From: Mesorhizobium sp. STM 4661
GTDB taxonomy: Bacteria; Pseudomonadota; Alphaproteobacteria; Rhizobiales; Rhizobiaceae
Length of the DNA stretch: 64,000 nt
Direction: 5' to 3'
Assembly: GCF_000359125.1 (NCBI RefSeq)
Contig: NZ_CAAF010000070.1
Location: forward strand, 1-64,000
A program made the translations under genes and the position numbers. Of this stretch, positions 33,729-41,209 are shown in pieces (the first letter of the stretch is position 1; every line of letters starts with the position of its first letter). The notes under the pieces are model-generated. The model was not told the DNA's origin, searched no databases, and saw nothing but the letters and a program-made list of their open reading frames with translations.

Positions 33729-34969
33729 CACGCGACGTCAACGACCCCTTCGCCCCGTTCACGGCGGGACGGACGAATATGGATCGACGGTACATTCCGC
33801 AACGCTGGCAGGACAGAGGGGGGCGCGAAGGAATGATGCGGGGAGAAAGCTTACCCCGCGCCGCAGCGCCTTTGCTCGGCTTCGGCCGGCTGCTGCGCCG
33901 CTACGGCTTCCCGGTGGCGCCTGAGCAAGTGTCCAGCTTCATGCAGGCGGTGACGCTGCTCGGACCACGCTCGATGGCCGACATCCGCCAGGCCGCCCTT
34001 GCCACGCTGGCGCCGCCGCCCGACCGCCGCGACGAATTCGAGGCGCATTTCCAGAGCCATTTCTACGGCAATACCGCTGCGGTGGTCGAAGGCGACAGTG
34101 ATGAGGAAACCCGCATCAAGGACGACGGCGGCACCAGCGAGGAAGAGAACGAGGTGATCCGCCAAGAGGAAGGCGGCGAGCTATCCTCAGGCGTCGAACA
34201 GCTGTGCACCCGCGACTTCCAGCGCGACGGCGACGGGCTTGCCGCCTTCCGCCGCAAGCTCGCTGCCGCCTTGCCCACTCGCCGCTCCTTTCGCACCGTG
34301 CGAACGCATTCGCGCGGCAAGCTCGATCTGCGCCGTTCGTTGCGCGAAATCGTCAGTGCCGACGGCGACGTGCCGTCGCCGCTCTTGCGCCGCAGGCAGA
34401 CCGTGCCGCGCAAGCTGCTGCTGCTCATCGACGTGTCCGGCTCGATGAAGCTGCACACATCAGACTATCTCAAACTGGCGCATGCCGCCGTGCAAGGCGG
34501 CGGCCGCGCCGAGATCTTCACCTTCGGTACGCGGCTGACCCGCATCACCGGGGCGCTGCGCATTCGCGACCGCGACCAGGCGCTGGCCCGCGCTGCCGCG
34601 CAGGTCGACGATTGGGATGGCGGCACCCGCATGGGGCCGACGCTGCTCGCCTTCCTCTCAGTGCCACGCTTCTCCGCTTTCGCCCGGGGTGCAGCGGTCG
34701 TCATCCTCTCCGACGCGCTGGAGCGCGGCGACCATGCCGAGCTGGAGACCGCGATGCGCCGTTTGAGCGGCCGTGCCTTCCGCTTGTCGCTGGCGACGCC
34801 GCTCGCCGGTGACCCGCGTTTTCGGCCAAAAACAGCGGCCCTGCGCGTCATCCTGCCGGTGCTCGACGATCTGGTCGACGGTTCGTCGGTGAAAAACCTC
34901 ACCGGTTTCATCCTGTCGCTTGCCCGCCCCGCCCCGGCGGCCGAGGCAATATGGAAAAGGGTTTCATGA
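33725..34969 (+). CDS. VWA-domain protein (CoxE-like)
   Basis: Protein of up to 414 residues, partner of the MoxR ATPase. The von Willebrand A domain carries the metal-ion site DVSGSMK (about residues 237-243) with later GGTRMGPTL and VVILSDALERGD; an acidic, Glu-rich stretch lies about residues 135-155. The start is uncertain. GTG 33725 overlaps the moxR-like stop, but the next 36 codons include a fragment of a dispersed repeat (33806-33830) and rare-looking AGA GGG GGG codons, so ATG 33833 may be the real start. Likely role is enzyme maturation with the AAA ATPase. Confidence 0.83.
   Translation: MTRDVNDPFAPFTAGRTNMDRRYIPQRWQDRGGREGMMRGESLPRAAAPLLGFGRLLRRYGFPVAPEQVSSFMQAVTLLGPRSMADIRQAALATLAPPPDRRDEFEAHFQSHFYGNTAAVVEGDSDEETRIKDDGGTSEEENEVIRQEEGGELSSGVEQLCTRDFQRDGDGLAAFRRKLAAALPTRRSFRTVRTHSRGKLDLRRSLREIVSADGDVPSPLLRRRQTVPRKLLLLIDVSGSMKLHTSDYLKLAHAAVQGGGRAEIFTFGTRLTRITGALRIRDRDQALARAAAQVDDWDGGTRMGPTLLAFLSVPRFSAFARGAAVVILSDALERGDHAELETAMRRLSGRAFRLSLATPLAGDPRFRPKTAALRVILPVLDDLVDGSSVKNLTGFILSLARPAPAAEAIWKRVS
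33806..33830. repeat. Fragment of the RIME-like repeat inside the VWA reading frame
   Basis: The stretch GGCAGGACAGAGGGGGGCGC and the bases after it match the tail of the dispersed repeat at the left end of the window (GGCAGGCCAGAGGGGGG). It lies within the open frame of the VWA gene just before the ATG at 33833. It is either an intergenic remnant, if that ATG is used, or repeat-derived coding sequence. Confidence 0.5.
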
Positions 34970-35856
34970 TGCAGAAGGCGATCGACGCGCATTTCCACAT
35001 CTGGCGCCAGCAGGATCAGCCCTGGCTGGTCGGACCGATGGTGCCGCGCATCTTTGGCCCTTACGAGCCGATCCGCCGCGACTATCCGATCGAGGAATTC
35101 CTCGCCGACCAGAAGGGCGCGGGCGTCGAGAAAGCCGTCTATGTCCAGACCAACTGGGCCAAGGAAGATTTCGAGAATGAGGTGGCCTTCCTGCAGAAGA
35201 CCGCCGACGAGACCGGCTGGCCGCATGCCATCGTCGGCTATGCCGACATGACGGTGGACGACGTGCGCCATCAGATCGACCGGTTGAAAAAGTATCCGCT
35301 GCTGCGCGGCGTGCGCATGCAGCTGCACTGGCACGAAACGCCGGCCTTCCGCTTCGCCGCCTCGGTAGATCAAGTCATCGACCCGAAGGTGCGAGCCAAT
35401 GTGGCGCGGCTCAAGGATTACGGCCTGTCCTTCGATCTGCAGCTTTTCCCCGCCCAGATGAAGGACGGCCTGACGCTGGTCGGTGAGAACCCCGAGACCA
35501 ATTTCATCCTCACCCATGCCGGCATGCTGACCGGCATGGAGCCGGAAAACACGGAGACCTGGAAGGCCGGCCTGCGCACACTGTCAGCGGCGCCCAACTT
35601 CTACGCCAAACTGTCCGGCCTCGGCACCTTCGTCCACCGCAACGACCCGGCGCTGATCGCCTATATCGTCGACAATGCGATCGACATCCTTGGCTCAGAC
35701 CATCTGATGTTCGGTTCGAATTTTCCGATTGAGAAGCTGTGGACCAGCCACGCCGAACTGATCAAGGCGCACCGGGAGGCGGTGGGTAAGCACGGTGCGG
35801 CGGCAGAGGCCGACATCTTCTGGAACACGGCGGAAAAGGTTTATCGGCCGGTGTGA
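34966..35856 (+). CDS. Amidohydrolase-2 family (TIM-barrel) hydrolase
   Basis: Metal-dependent hydrolase or lactonase/decarboxylase of 296 residues. The metal-binding start motif is IDAHFHIWR (about residues 4-12), followed by YVQTNWAKED, the barrel histidine in ILTHAGML and the C-terminal GSDHLMFGSNFPIEKL. Members act on lactones, aromatic acids or hydantoins. It overlaps the VWA stop (ATGA), so it probably processes the product of the molybdenum hydroxylase. An ATG 15 nt upstream is another possible start. Confidence 0.85.
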   Translation: MMQKAIDAHFHIWRQQDQPWLVGPMVPRIFGPYEPIRRDYPIEEFLADQKGAGVEKAVYVQTNWAKEDFENEVAFLQKTADETGWPHAIVGYADMTVDDVRHQIDRLKKYPLLRGVRMQLHWHETPAFRFAASVDQVIDPKVRANVARLKDYGLSFDLQLFPAQMKDGLTLVGENPETNFILTHAGMLTGMEPENTETWKAGLRTLSAAPNFYAKLSGLGTFVHRNDPALIAYIVDNAIDILGSDHLMFGSNFPIEKLWTSHAELIKAHREAVGKHGAAAEADIFWNTAEKVYRPV

Positions 35857-35893
35857 GTGCTGCTTCTCGCTTCACCCTGAATTGCAGGCGATT

Positions 35894-37336
35894 TCAGTTC
35901 CGCGGAAGATGGCCCGAAACCTCGGCGCCCGCGGCCGCCGGCAATGCCAGGAAACGCAAGGCGGCCACCAGTCCGATAGCGCCGATCGCCAGGAAGGCGA
36001 GACGGAAGTCGACGAGGTCCAGCGCCGGCCCGCCCCTTGCGATCCGCGACAGGTTGAGCAGCGCCGCCGCCACCGCTACGCCGAACAGCATCGCCACCTG
36101 CTGCAGCATGCTGGACAAGGTCGCTGCCGAACTGCGCTGCGGCGCGGCCACGTCGGCGAAGGCGAGTGTGTTGAGCGCGGTGAACTGCATCGAACGCGAC
36201 AGCCCGGCAATCAGCATCAGCGCCACCACCAGCACTTGCGGGGTGTGTGGCGAGATCGCCGCGCAGGCCATGATCGACAGCGACGCGATCACCCCGTTGA
36301 CGATTAGCACCGGGCGGAAGCCGAAGCGCCGCAGCGTCGGCGTCGTCACCGCCTTCATGCCGAGATTGCCGAGGAAATAGGCCAGGATCATCAAGCCGGC
36401 ATCGATGGGGCTGAGGCCGAAACCGACCTGGAACAGCAGCGGCAAGAGGAACGGCGTGGCGTTGATGGCGACCCGGAAGACCGTGCCGGCCGTCAGCGTC
36501 GATATGGCGAAAGTCTGCACCTTGAATGCCGTGAGATCGAGCAGCGGATGTTGAGCACGCGCGAGATGCCGCACGGCCAGCCAACCGACAAGGACGCCCG
36601 CGCCAAGCAGCGCCACGGTCGGCAAGGCGCCGTCTTCCGGATGCGCGATGCGCTCGAGACCGTAGAGCAGCGAGGCGAGCCCCACCGAAGTCAGCAGAAA
36701 GCCCGGCCAGTCGAGCGGCCTGGTCTCGGCTTCGCGGTCGCCGGGGATGAAGCGGGCGACCAGCGCCAGCCCAGCCAGCCCAAGCGGAATGTTGATGAAG
36801 AAATTCCAGTGCCAGGAGAGATAGGTGGTGATGAAGCCGCCAAGCACCGGCCCGACCACTGGCGCGAACAGCGCCGGCCAGGTGATCAGCGCCGTGGCGT
36901 TGAGCAGCTCGGACTTCGGTGCGTTGCGCAGCACCAGGATGCGGCCGACCGGCGTCATCAGCGCGCTGCCCAGGCCTTGCACGGCCCGCGCGGCGACGAA
37001 CTGGGTCAGGTTCTGCGAGACGCCGCAGGCGATCGAGGCGAGCGTGAACAGGGCGATGGCAATGAGGAAGATATTGCGCGCGCCAAAGCGGTCGGCGAGC
37101 CAGCCGGATAGCGGCACGAACACCGCCATGGTCAGCATGTAGACGGTGATGCCGATGCTCATCGCCACCGCCGGCACACCGAAGGACTGGCCCATCTGTG
37201 GCAGCGACGTCGAGATGATCGTCGAATCCAGAAGCTGCATGAAGAAGGCGACGGCGACAATCAGCGCAACGCGCCGTGCCTGCCGCGCGGGTACCGCGCT
37301 TTCAGGCAAGGCTTCGTTCTCGGGAATGGCGGTCAT
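35894..37336 (-). CDS. MFS drug/metabolite exporter, DHA2 (EmrB-like, 14 TM)
   Basis: Proton-coupled exporter of 480 residues with about fourteen membrane helices. It shows the DHA2 marks LLDSTIISTSLPQMGQSFG (motif D1, first helix), GWLADRFGARNIFL (motif A) and GPVLGGFITTYLSWHWNFFI (motif C region and the following WRWIF-like segment). The substrate is unknown. It converges with the amidohydrolase gene and is divergent from the cyclodeaminase-like gene. Start ATG 37336 is preferred to a longer in-frame extension that crosses an operator-like sequence. Confidence 0.9.
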   Translation of the reverse strand: MTAIPENEALPESAVPARQARRVALIVAVAFFMQLLDSTIISTSLPQMGQSFGVPAVAMSIGITVYMLTMAVFVPLSGWLADRFGARNIFLIAIALFTLASIACGVSQNLTQFVAARAVQGLGSALMTPVGRILVLRNAPKSELLNATALITWPALFAPVVGPVLGGFITTYLSWHWNFFINIPLGLAGLALVARFIPGDREAETRPLDWPGFLLTSVGLASLLYGLERIAHPEDGALPTVALLGAGVLVGWLAVRHLARAQHPLLDLTAFKVQTFAISTLTAGTVFRVAINATPFLLPLLFQVGFGLSPIDAGLMILAYFLGNLGMKAVTTPTLRRFGFRPVLIVNGVIASLSIMACAAISPHTPQVLVVALMLIAGLSRSMQFTALNTLAFADVAAPQRSSAATLSSMLQQVAMLFGVAVAAALLNLSRIARGGPALDLVDFRLAFLAIGAIGLVAALRFLALPAAAGAEVSGHLPRN

Positions 37337-37380
37337 GAACGGAACTGTACGAACTCTTCCCGCGCCACTGGGAACCAACA

Positions 37381-37395
37381 AATTGTCCGGCAAAT
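37381..37395. promoter_or_regulatory. Operator-like sequence in the MFS/cyclodeaminase divergent gap
   Basis: AATTGTCCGGCAAAT contains a TTGTC-C-GGCAA near-palindrome, similar to but weaker than the FadR-type sites at 18145 and 25566. It lies 45 nt upstream of the MFS start codon. Which regulator would use it is not evident; no regulator gene lies in the adjacent cluster. Confidence 0.3.
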
Positions 37396-37514
37396 GATGT
37401 GCACCGGTTTGAACAGCATTTGGGCGGCTTCGTCCAGAGATGGACCAACAAACTTTCGTGTCGCGTCACGGCCTGTTATGGGATGGCTGGGGCCTTCTTG
37501 GAAACCGCGCACGC

Positions 37515-38516
37515 ATGAAAGCAATCTACATCGACTATCTCAACGCCCTCGACATCGAAGCACTCGCAATGACCGATGCCGAGATCATCGCTGCGGTCGA
37601 AGCCGGCCTGGTGGCGCAGGGCAACGGCCAGACGGTGATCGAACCGCGTGTCCATCTTGAGCCGGACCCGTCCTTCCATGGCCATTTCAACGTTCTGCGC
37701 GGCTACATCGCGCCACTCGACACGGCCGGCGTCAAGATCGTCGGCGATTATGTCGACAACTATCTGCACGGCCTGCCGTCGGAATTCGGCATCCTCAACC
37801 TGTTCGATCCGCGCACCGGCACACCGCGCGCCATTCTCGACGCCACGGTCATCACCGATATGCGCACCGGCGCCGTCACCGCCATCGGCGCGAAACATCT
37901 GGCGAAAAAGACATCGAAAATCCTCGGTCATGTCGGCGCGCGTGGCACGGCCTACTGGAACGTGCGCCTGCTCGATCATCTCTTCGACTTCGACGAGATT
38001 CGCGTGCATTCGCGCCGGCCGGAAAGCCGCGACGGCTTTGCCGCCAAGCTGTCCGCCGACCTCGGCAAGAAGGTCACGGCGGTCGCCGACTGGAAAAGCT
38101 GCGTCGAGAGCGCCGACATCGTCGTCGAGGCCTCGCGACTGCCGGAGCCGCAGCCGCTGCTCAAGACCGAATGGATCAAGCCCGGTGCGCTGGTGGTGCC
38201 CTACGGCACGATGAGCGCGGTGGAGCTTTCCTTGACCGACATCATGCAGAAGATGGTCGTCGACGATTGGGGCCAGTGCAAGGGCGGCAAGTTCGGCTCG
38301 CTGCGTGCCCATGTCGAGACCGGACGGCTGAGCGAACAGACGCTGCATGCCGAACTCGGCCAGATCGCCGCCGGCCTCAAGAGCGGGCGCCAAAGCGACG
38401 ATGAGACGATCCTGTTCTGGCATCGCGGCCTGTCGCTGTCCGATATCGCTCTGGGCAAGGCGATGCTGGCCAAGGCGCAGGCGCAAGGCATCGGCCAGAG
38501 GCTGCGCTTCGCATGA
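37515..38516 (+). CDS. Ornithine cyclodeaminase/mu-crystallin family protein
   Basis: NAD-linked enzyme of 333 residues in the OCD/mu-crystallin family (cyclodeaminases, ketimine reductases, alanine-type dehydrogenases). The substrate half has VEAGLVAQGNGQ and GVKIVGDYVDNY; the Rossmann part begins KILGHVGARGTAYWNVRLL, where the usual GxGxQA pattern is altered to GARGTAYW, then EIRVHSRRPES. The changes make true ornithine cyclodeaminase activity doubtful. Its last bases overlap the start of the ammonia-lyase-like gene (ATGA), so the two are coupled. Confidence 0.82.
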   Translation: MKAIYIDYLNALDIEALAMTDAEIIAAVEAGLVAQGNGQTVIEPRVHLEPDPSFHGHFNVLRGYIAPLDTAGVKIVGDYVDNYLHGLPSEFGILNLFDPRTGTPRAILDATVITDMRTGAVTAIGAKHLAKKTSKILGHVGARGTAYWNVRLLDHLFDFDEIRVHSRRPESRDGFAAKLSADLGKKVTAVADWKSCVESADIVVEASRLPEPQPLLKTEWIKPGALVVPYGTMSAVELSLTDIMQKMVVDDWGQCKGGKFGSLRAHVETGRLSEQTLHAELGQIAAGLKSGRQSDDETILFWHRGLSLSDIALGKAMLAKAQAQGIGQRLRFA

Positions 38517-39994
38517 GCGCGCTTGTCCTGACCGGCGCCGGCGTCGGCATCGAGGATGTCGCGTCGGTCGCCCGCGACGCGCGGAAGGTGGAAGTCGCAC
38601 CCGATGTCATGGAGCGGCTCGACAGAGCGCGAAAGATACTCGACCAGGCCGCCGCGTCCGGTCAGCAGATCTACGGGCTCAACACCGGGCTCGGCGCCAA
38701 TCTTGGCACCACGGTAGAGGGCGACGCCAGCGCCTTCCAGCGCCAGCTCCTGGAGGGGCGCAGCGGCGCTGTCGGCGAGGCGCTGCCGGTCGAGACCGTG
38801 CGGGCAACGATGTTTGCTCGGGCAGCGATGCTGTCGACCGGCGGCTCAGGCCTATCGCCTGCCGTGTTTGTTGCACTGGTCCAGGCGCTCAATGCCGGCG
38901 TCCATCCCGTGATGCCGTCGCTCGGCTCGATCGGCGCCGGCGATCTGGTGTTGATGACAGCTCTTGCCGGCTTGCTGATCGGCGAAGGCGAAGCCGAATA
39001 TCAGGGCCGGCGCATGCCGGCGGCCAAGGCGCTGATGATGGCGCGCCTCACGCCCGTCAGCCTCGCGCCCAAGGACGGGCTGTCGCTGATCAACGCCTCG
39101 GCGGTTTCGGCCGGCAGCGGCGCGCTGGCAGTGGCCGACGCATTGTCCGCCCTCGCGCATCAACAGCAGGCCGGCGCGCTGACCATGGAAGCCCTCGGCG
39201 CCAATCGCACGATCCTCGATCCGCGCCTGCAGGCGGCAAGACCTGCCGCCGGCCAGCAACAAGCCGCGAAAGGCTTGCGCGATCTTCTGGCCAGCGACGA
39301 AAAGCAGACACCGACGACCTTGCAGGACCCGCTATCGATCCGCTGTATGCCCTCGATCCACGGCGCGCTGATCGAGGCGATCGGTCAGGCAAAGCGGGCG
39401 GTCGAGATCGAGCTCAATGCCGCCGCCGACAATCCGCTGGTGCTCGGCGACGACGGCATGGTGCTGTCGACCGGCAATTTCCACACCGCGTCGCTGGCGC
39501 TTTCCTTCGAGACGCTCGGCCTCGCCATAGCGCAAGCGGCGGCGGCCTGCGCCGCCCGCTTCATCCAGCTCACCGGCTCCGGCCGCAACGGCCTGCCCAA
39601 ATATCTGTCGCCGGTCGGCGGCGCCTCGGCCGGTTTCGTACCGCTGCAGAAGACGCTGGCGGCAATCATGGCCAGCATCCGCCATAAGGCCAACCCGGTG
39701 ATGCTCGACTTCCTGCCCGTCTCGGAAGGCGTCGAGGATCATGCCACGCAAACGCCGCTGGCGGTTGCGAAATGCGCCGAGATGATCGTGCTGTCGCGGC
39801 GGCTGATCGCCTTTGAGCTGATGGCCGCCGCGCAGGCGATAGACCTGCGCGACGCACTCACACTGGCGCCGGCCACTGCCGCAATTCACGGCGCGGTGCG
39901 CGCGCTTGTCCTCCCGCTCAAGGAGGACCGGCCGCTCGGCGCCGAGGCCGAAGCGCTTTATGCAGCGCTCACGAATGGGAACTGGCCAGCCTAG
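38513..39994 (+). CDS. HAL/PAL-family ammonia-lyase-like protein lacking the MIO serine
   Basis: Protein of 493 residues with the histidine/phenylalanine ammonia-lyase fold: IYGLNTGLGANLG with the catalytic Tyr (Y54), QDPLSIRCMPSIHGAL, GNFHTASLALSFETLGLA and SIRHKANPVMLDFLPVSEGVEDHAT. The electrophilic MIO group normally forms from Ala-Ser-Gly in GS-x-GASGDL; here the codons read GSIGAGDL (residues 138-145), so the serine is missing. It may catalyse a different elimination or isomerisation, or be inactive. Calling it histidine ammonia-lyase from overall similarity would be misleading. Confidence 0.85.
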   Translation: MSALVLTGAGVGIEDVASVARDARKVEVAPDVMERLDRARKILDQAAASGQQIYGLNTGLGANLGTTVEGDASAFQRQLLEGRSGAVGEALPVETVRATMFARAAMLSTGGSGLSPAVFVALVQALNAGVHPVMPSLGSIGAGDLVLMTALAGLLIGEGEAEYQGRRMPAAKALMMARLTPVSLAPKDGLSLINASAVSAGSGALAVADALSALAHQQQAGALTMEALGANRTILDPRLQAARPAAGQQQAAKGLRDLLASDEKQTPTTLQDPLSIRCMPSIHGALIEAIGQAKRAVEIELNAAADNPLVLGDDGMVLSTGNFHTASLALSFETLGLAIAQAAAACAARFIQLTGSGRNGLPKYLSPVGGASAGFVPLQKTLAAIMASIRHKANPVMLDFLPVSEGVEDHATQTPLAVAKCAEMIVLSRRLIAFELMAAAQAIDLRDALTLAPATAAIHGAVRALVLPLKEDRPLGAEAEALYAALTNGNWPA

Positions 39995-40014
39995 CTGGTT
40001 TACGCCCGCCTTGC

Positions 40015-40818
40015 TCAGGCTGCGCCGTCGACCTTCTTCATGAACAGGCTGAGTTCGTTGGAGTCCATGTGCACGATGTGCCTGTCTTCCGGGTAGGCTC
40101 CGCTGTTGACGTCGGCGACATACTCGGAGAAAGCGGCGACGCGTTCGGCTTGCAGGCGGTCATATTCGGCGGCGAAATTGCGATAGACCTTGGAATGGCG
40201 GGGCATGTGGCCGCGGTTCTGGCCGAGTATATCGTCGGCGAACAGATATTGCGCGTCGCAGCCGGTGCCGGCCCCCATCGACAGCATGATCAGCGATGTG
40301 CGTTCCGAGATTGCCTTGGCCACCTCGACCGGCACCACCTCGATCTCGGCGCCGACAGCACCTGCGGCTTCCAACTGCTTGACCGCCTCGAAGACTTGCA
40401 TGGCGGCGGCGGCGGTCTTGCCGACGGCCTTGAAGCCGCCGGTCCAGGTGGCGCGAGACGGGATCAGGCCGACATGGCCAATGACAGGAATGGCGTCGTC
40501 AGCCATCCGCTTGATGGTGGCATAGCCGGCGCTGCAATAGACGGCGTCGGCACCGGCCTTGTAGAGCCGGAACGCCCAGCGGACGAAGTCGTCGGCTGTA
40601 CCGATCTCGTAGAAATTGTCCCCCGGCATGGTGAACAGACTGGGCGCCGCATCGCGGTATTGCGGGTTGAGCACCAACTCGGGCGGCACCGAGACGATAT
40701 CGACACCGGCCCGCTCGGCCGCCTCTGCCTCGTCCATCGTCAGCACGCGCAGCATCGTCAATTGCCGCTTGCCCTTCATGGCCCGCAGGTCAGCGATCGT
40801 GGGTCTTTTCCGGCTCAT
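40015..40818 (-). CDS. PanB-like (ketopantoate hydroxymethyltransferase family) protein
   Basis: TIM-barrel protein of 267 residues resembling PanB: PVIGHVGLIPSRATWTGGFK (about 111-130) and the catalytic-type EVVPVEVAKAI with E165. The metal-binding and substrate region differs: where PanB has VGDS, this has SVPPELV (about 43-49), and the KIEGG stretch is CSAGY (about 95-99). The chemistry is therefore probably not ketopantoate synthesis. It is the last gene of a minus-strand operon with a Rieske ferredoxin and a desaturase, convergent with the lyase gene 20 nt away. Confidence 0.75.
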   Translation of the reverse strand: MSRKRPTIADLRAMKGKRQLTMLRVLTMDEAEAAERAGVDIVSVPPELVLNPQYRDAAPSLFTMPGDNFYEIGTADDFVRWAFRLYKAGADAVYCSAGYATIKRMADDAIPVIGHVGLIPSRATWTGGFKAVGKTAAAAMQVFEAVKQLEAAGAVGAEIEVVPVEVAKAISERTSLIMLSMGAGTGCDAQYLFADDILGQNRGHMPRHSKVYRNFAAEYDRLQAERVAAFSEYVADVNSGAYPEDRHIVHMDSNELSLFMKKVDGAA

Positions 40819-40862
40819 CGATTTTTATCCCCTTGTGATTGCTGCGGAGTGGCTCGGACCGC

Positions 40863-41177
40863 TCAGCCGATCTGGATCAGCACCTTACCGGCCGCGACCT
40901 TGACCGGGTAGGTCACGAGATTGACGCAGACGGGCGCCCCTTTGGCCTGCCCGGTCTTGTAGTTGAAGCGGCCATTGTGCTTCGGGCATTCGATGATGTC
41001 GTCCATGACGAGCCCGTCGGCCAGATGCGCCTTCTCATGGGTGCAAAACCCATCCGTGGCGAAGAATTCGTCGTCAGGCGAACGGTAGACCGCAAAGGTG
41101 CGGCCGCCGTGATCGAAGCGGATGACGTCCTCTTCCTCGACATCGTCCACGGCGCATGCCTCCACCCAATCGGCCAT
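40863..41177 (-). CDS. Rieske-type 2Fe-2S ferredoxin
   Basis: Small electron carrier of 104 residues, like the ferredoxins of bacterial dioxygenases. The Rieske ligands are in CTHEKAHL (C45, H47) and CPKHNGRF (C64, H67), with the expected 16-residue spacing. It most likely reduces the di-iron membrane enzyme encoded immediately upstream (41210-42298). No ferredoxin reductase gene is nearby. Confidence 0.92.
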   Translation of the reverse strand: MADWVEACAVDDVEEEDVIRFDHGGRTFAVYRSPDDEFFATDGFCTHEKAHLADGLVMDDIIECPKHNGRFNYKTGQAKGAPVCVNLVTYPVKVAAGKVLIQIG

Positions 41178-41209
41178 CTCTATCTCCTGAAATCCCTGCT
41201 CCGCGCAAC

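Noticed and set aside
38347-39687. Plus-strand 446-residue Arg-rich frame overlapping the lyase-like gene
   Set aside because: It is another frame of the lyase-like gene, which has clear family motifs; the Arg-rich product is typical of a frame shadow.
38513-39994. Routine hutH (histidine ammonia-lyase) annotation
   Set aside because: The MIO-forming serine is absent and no other hut genes are nearby, so the specific name was withheld.
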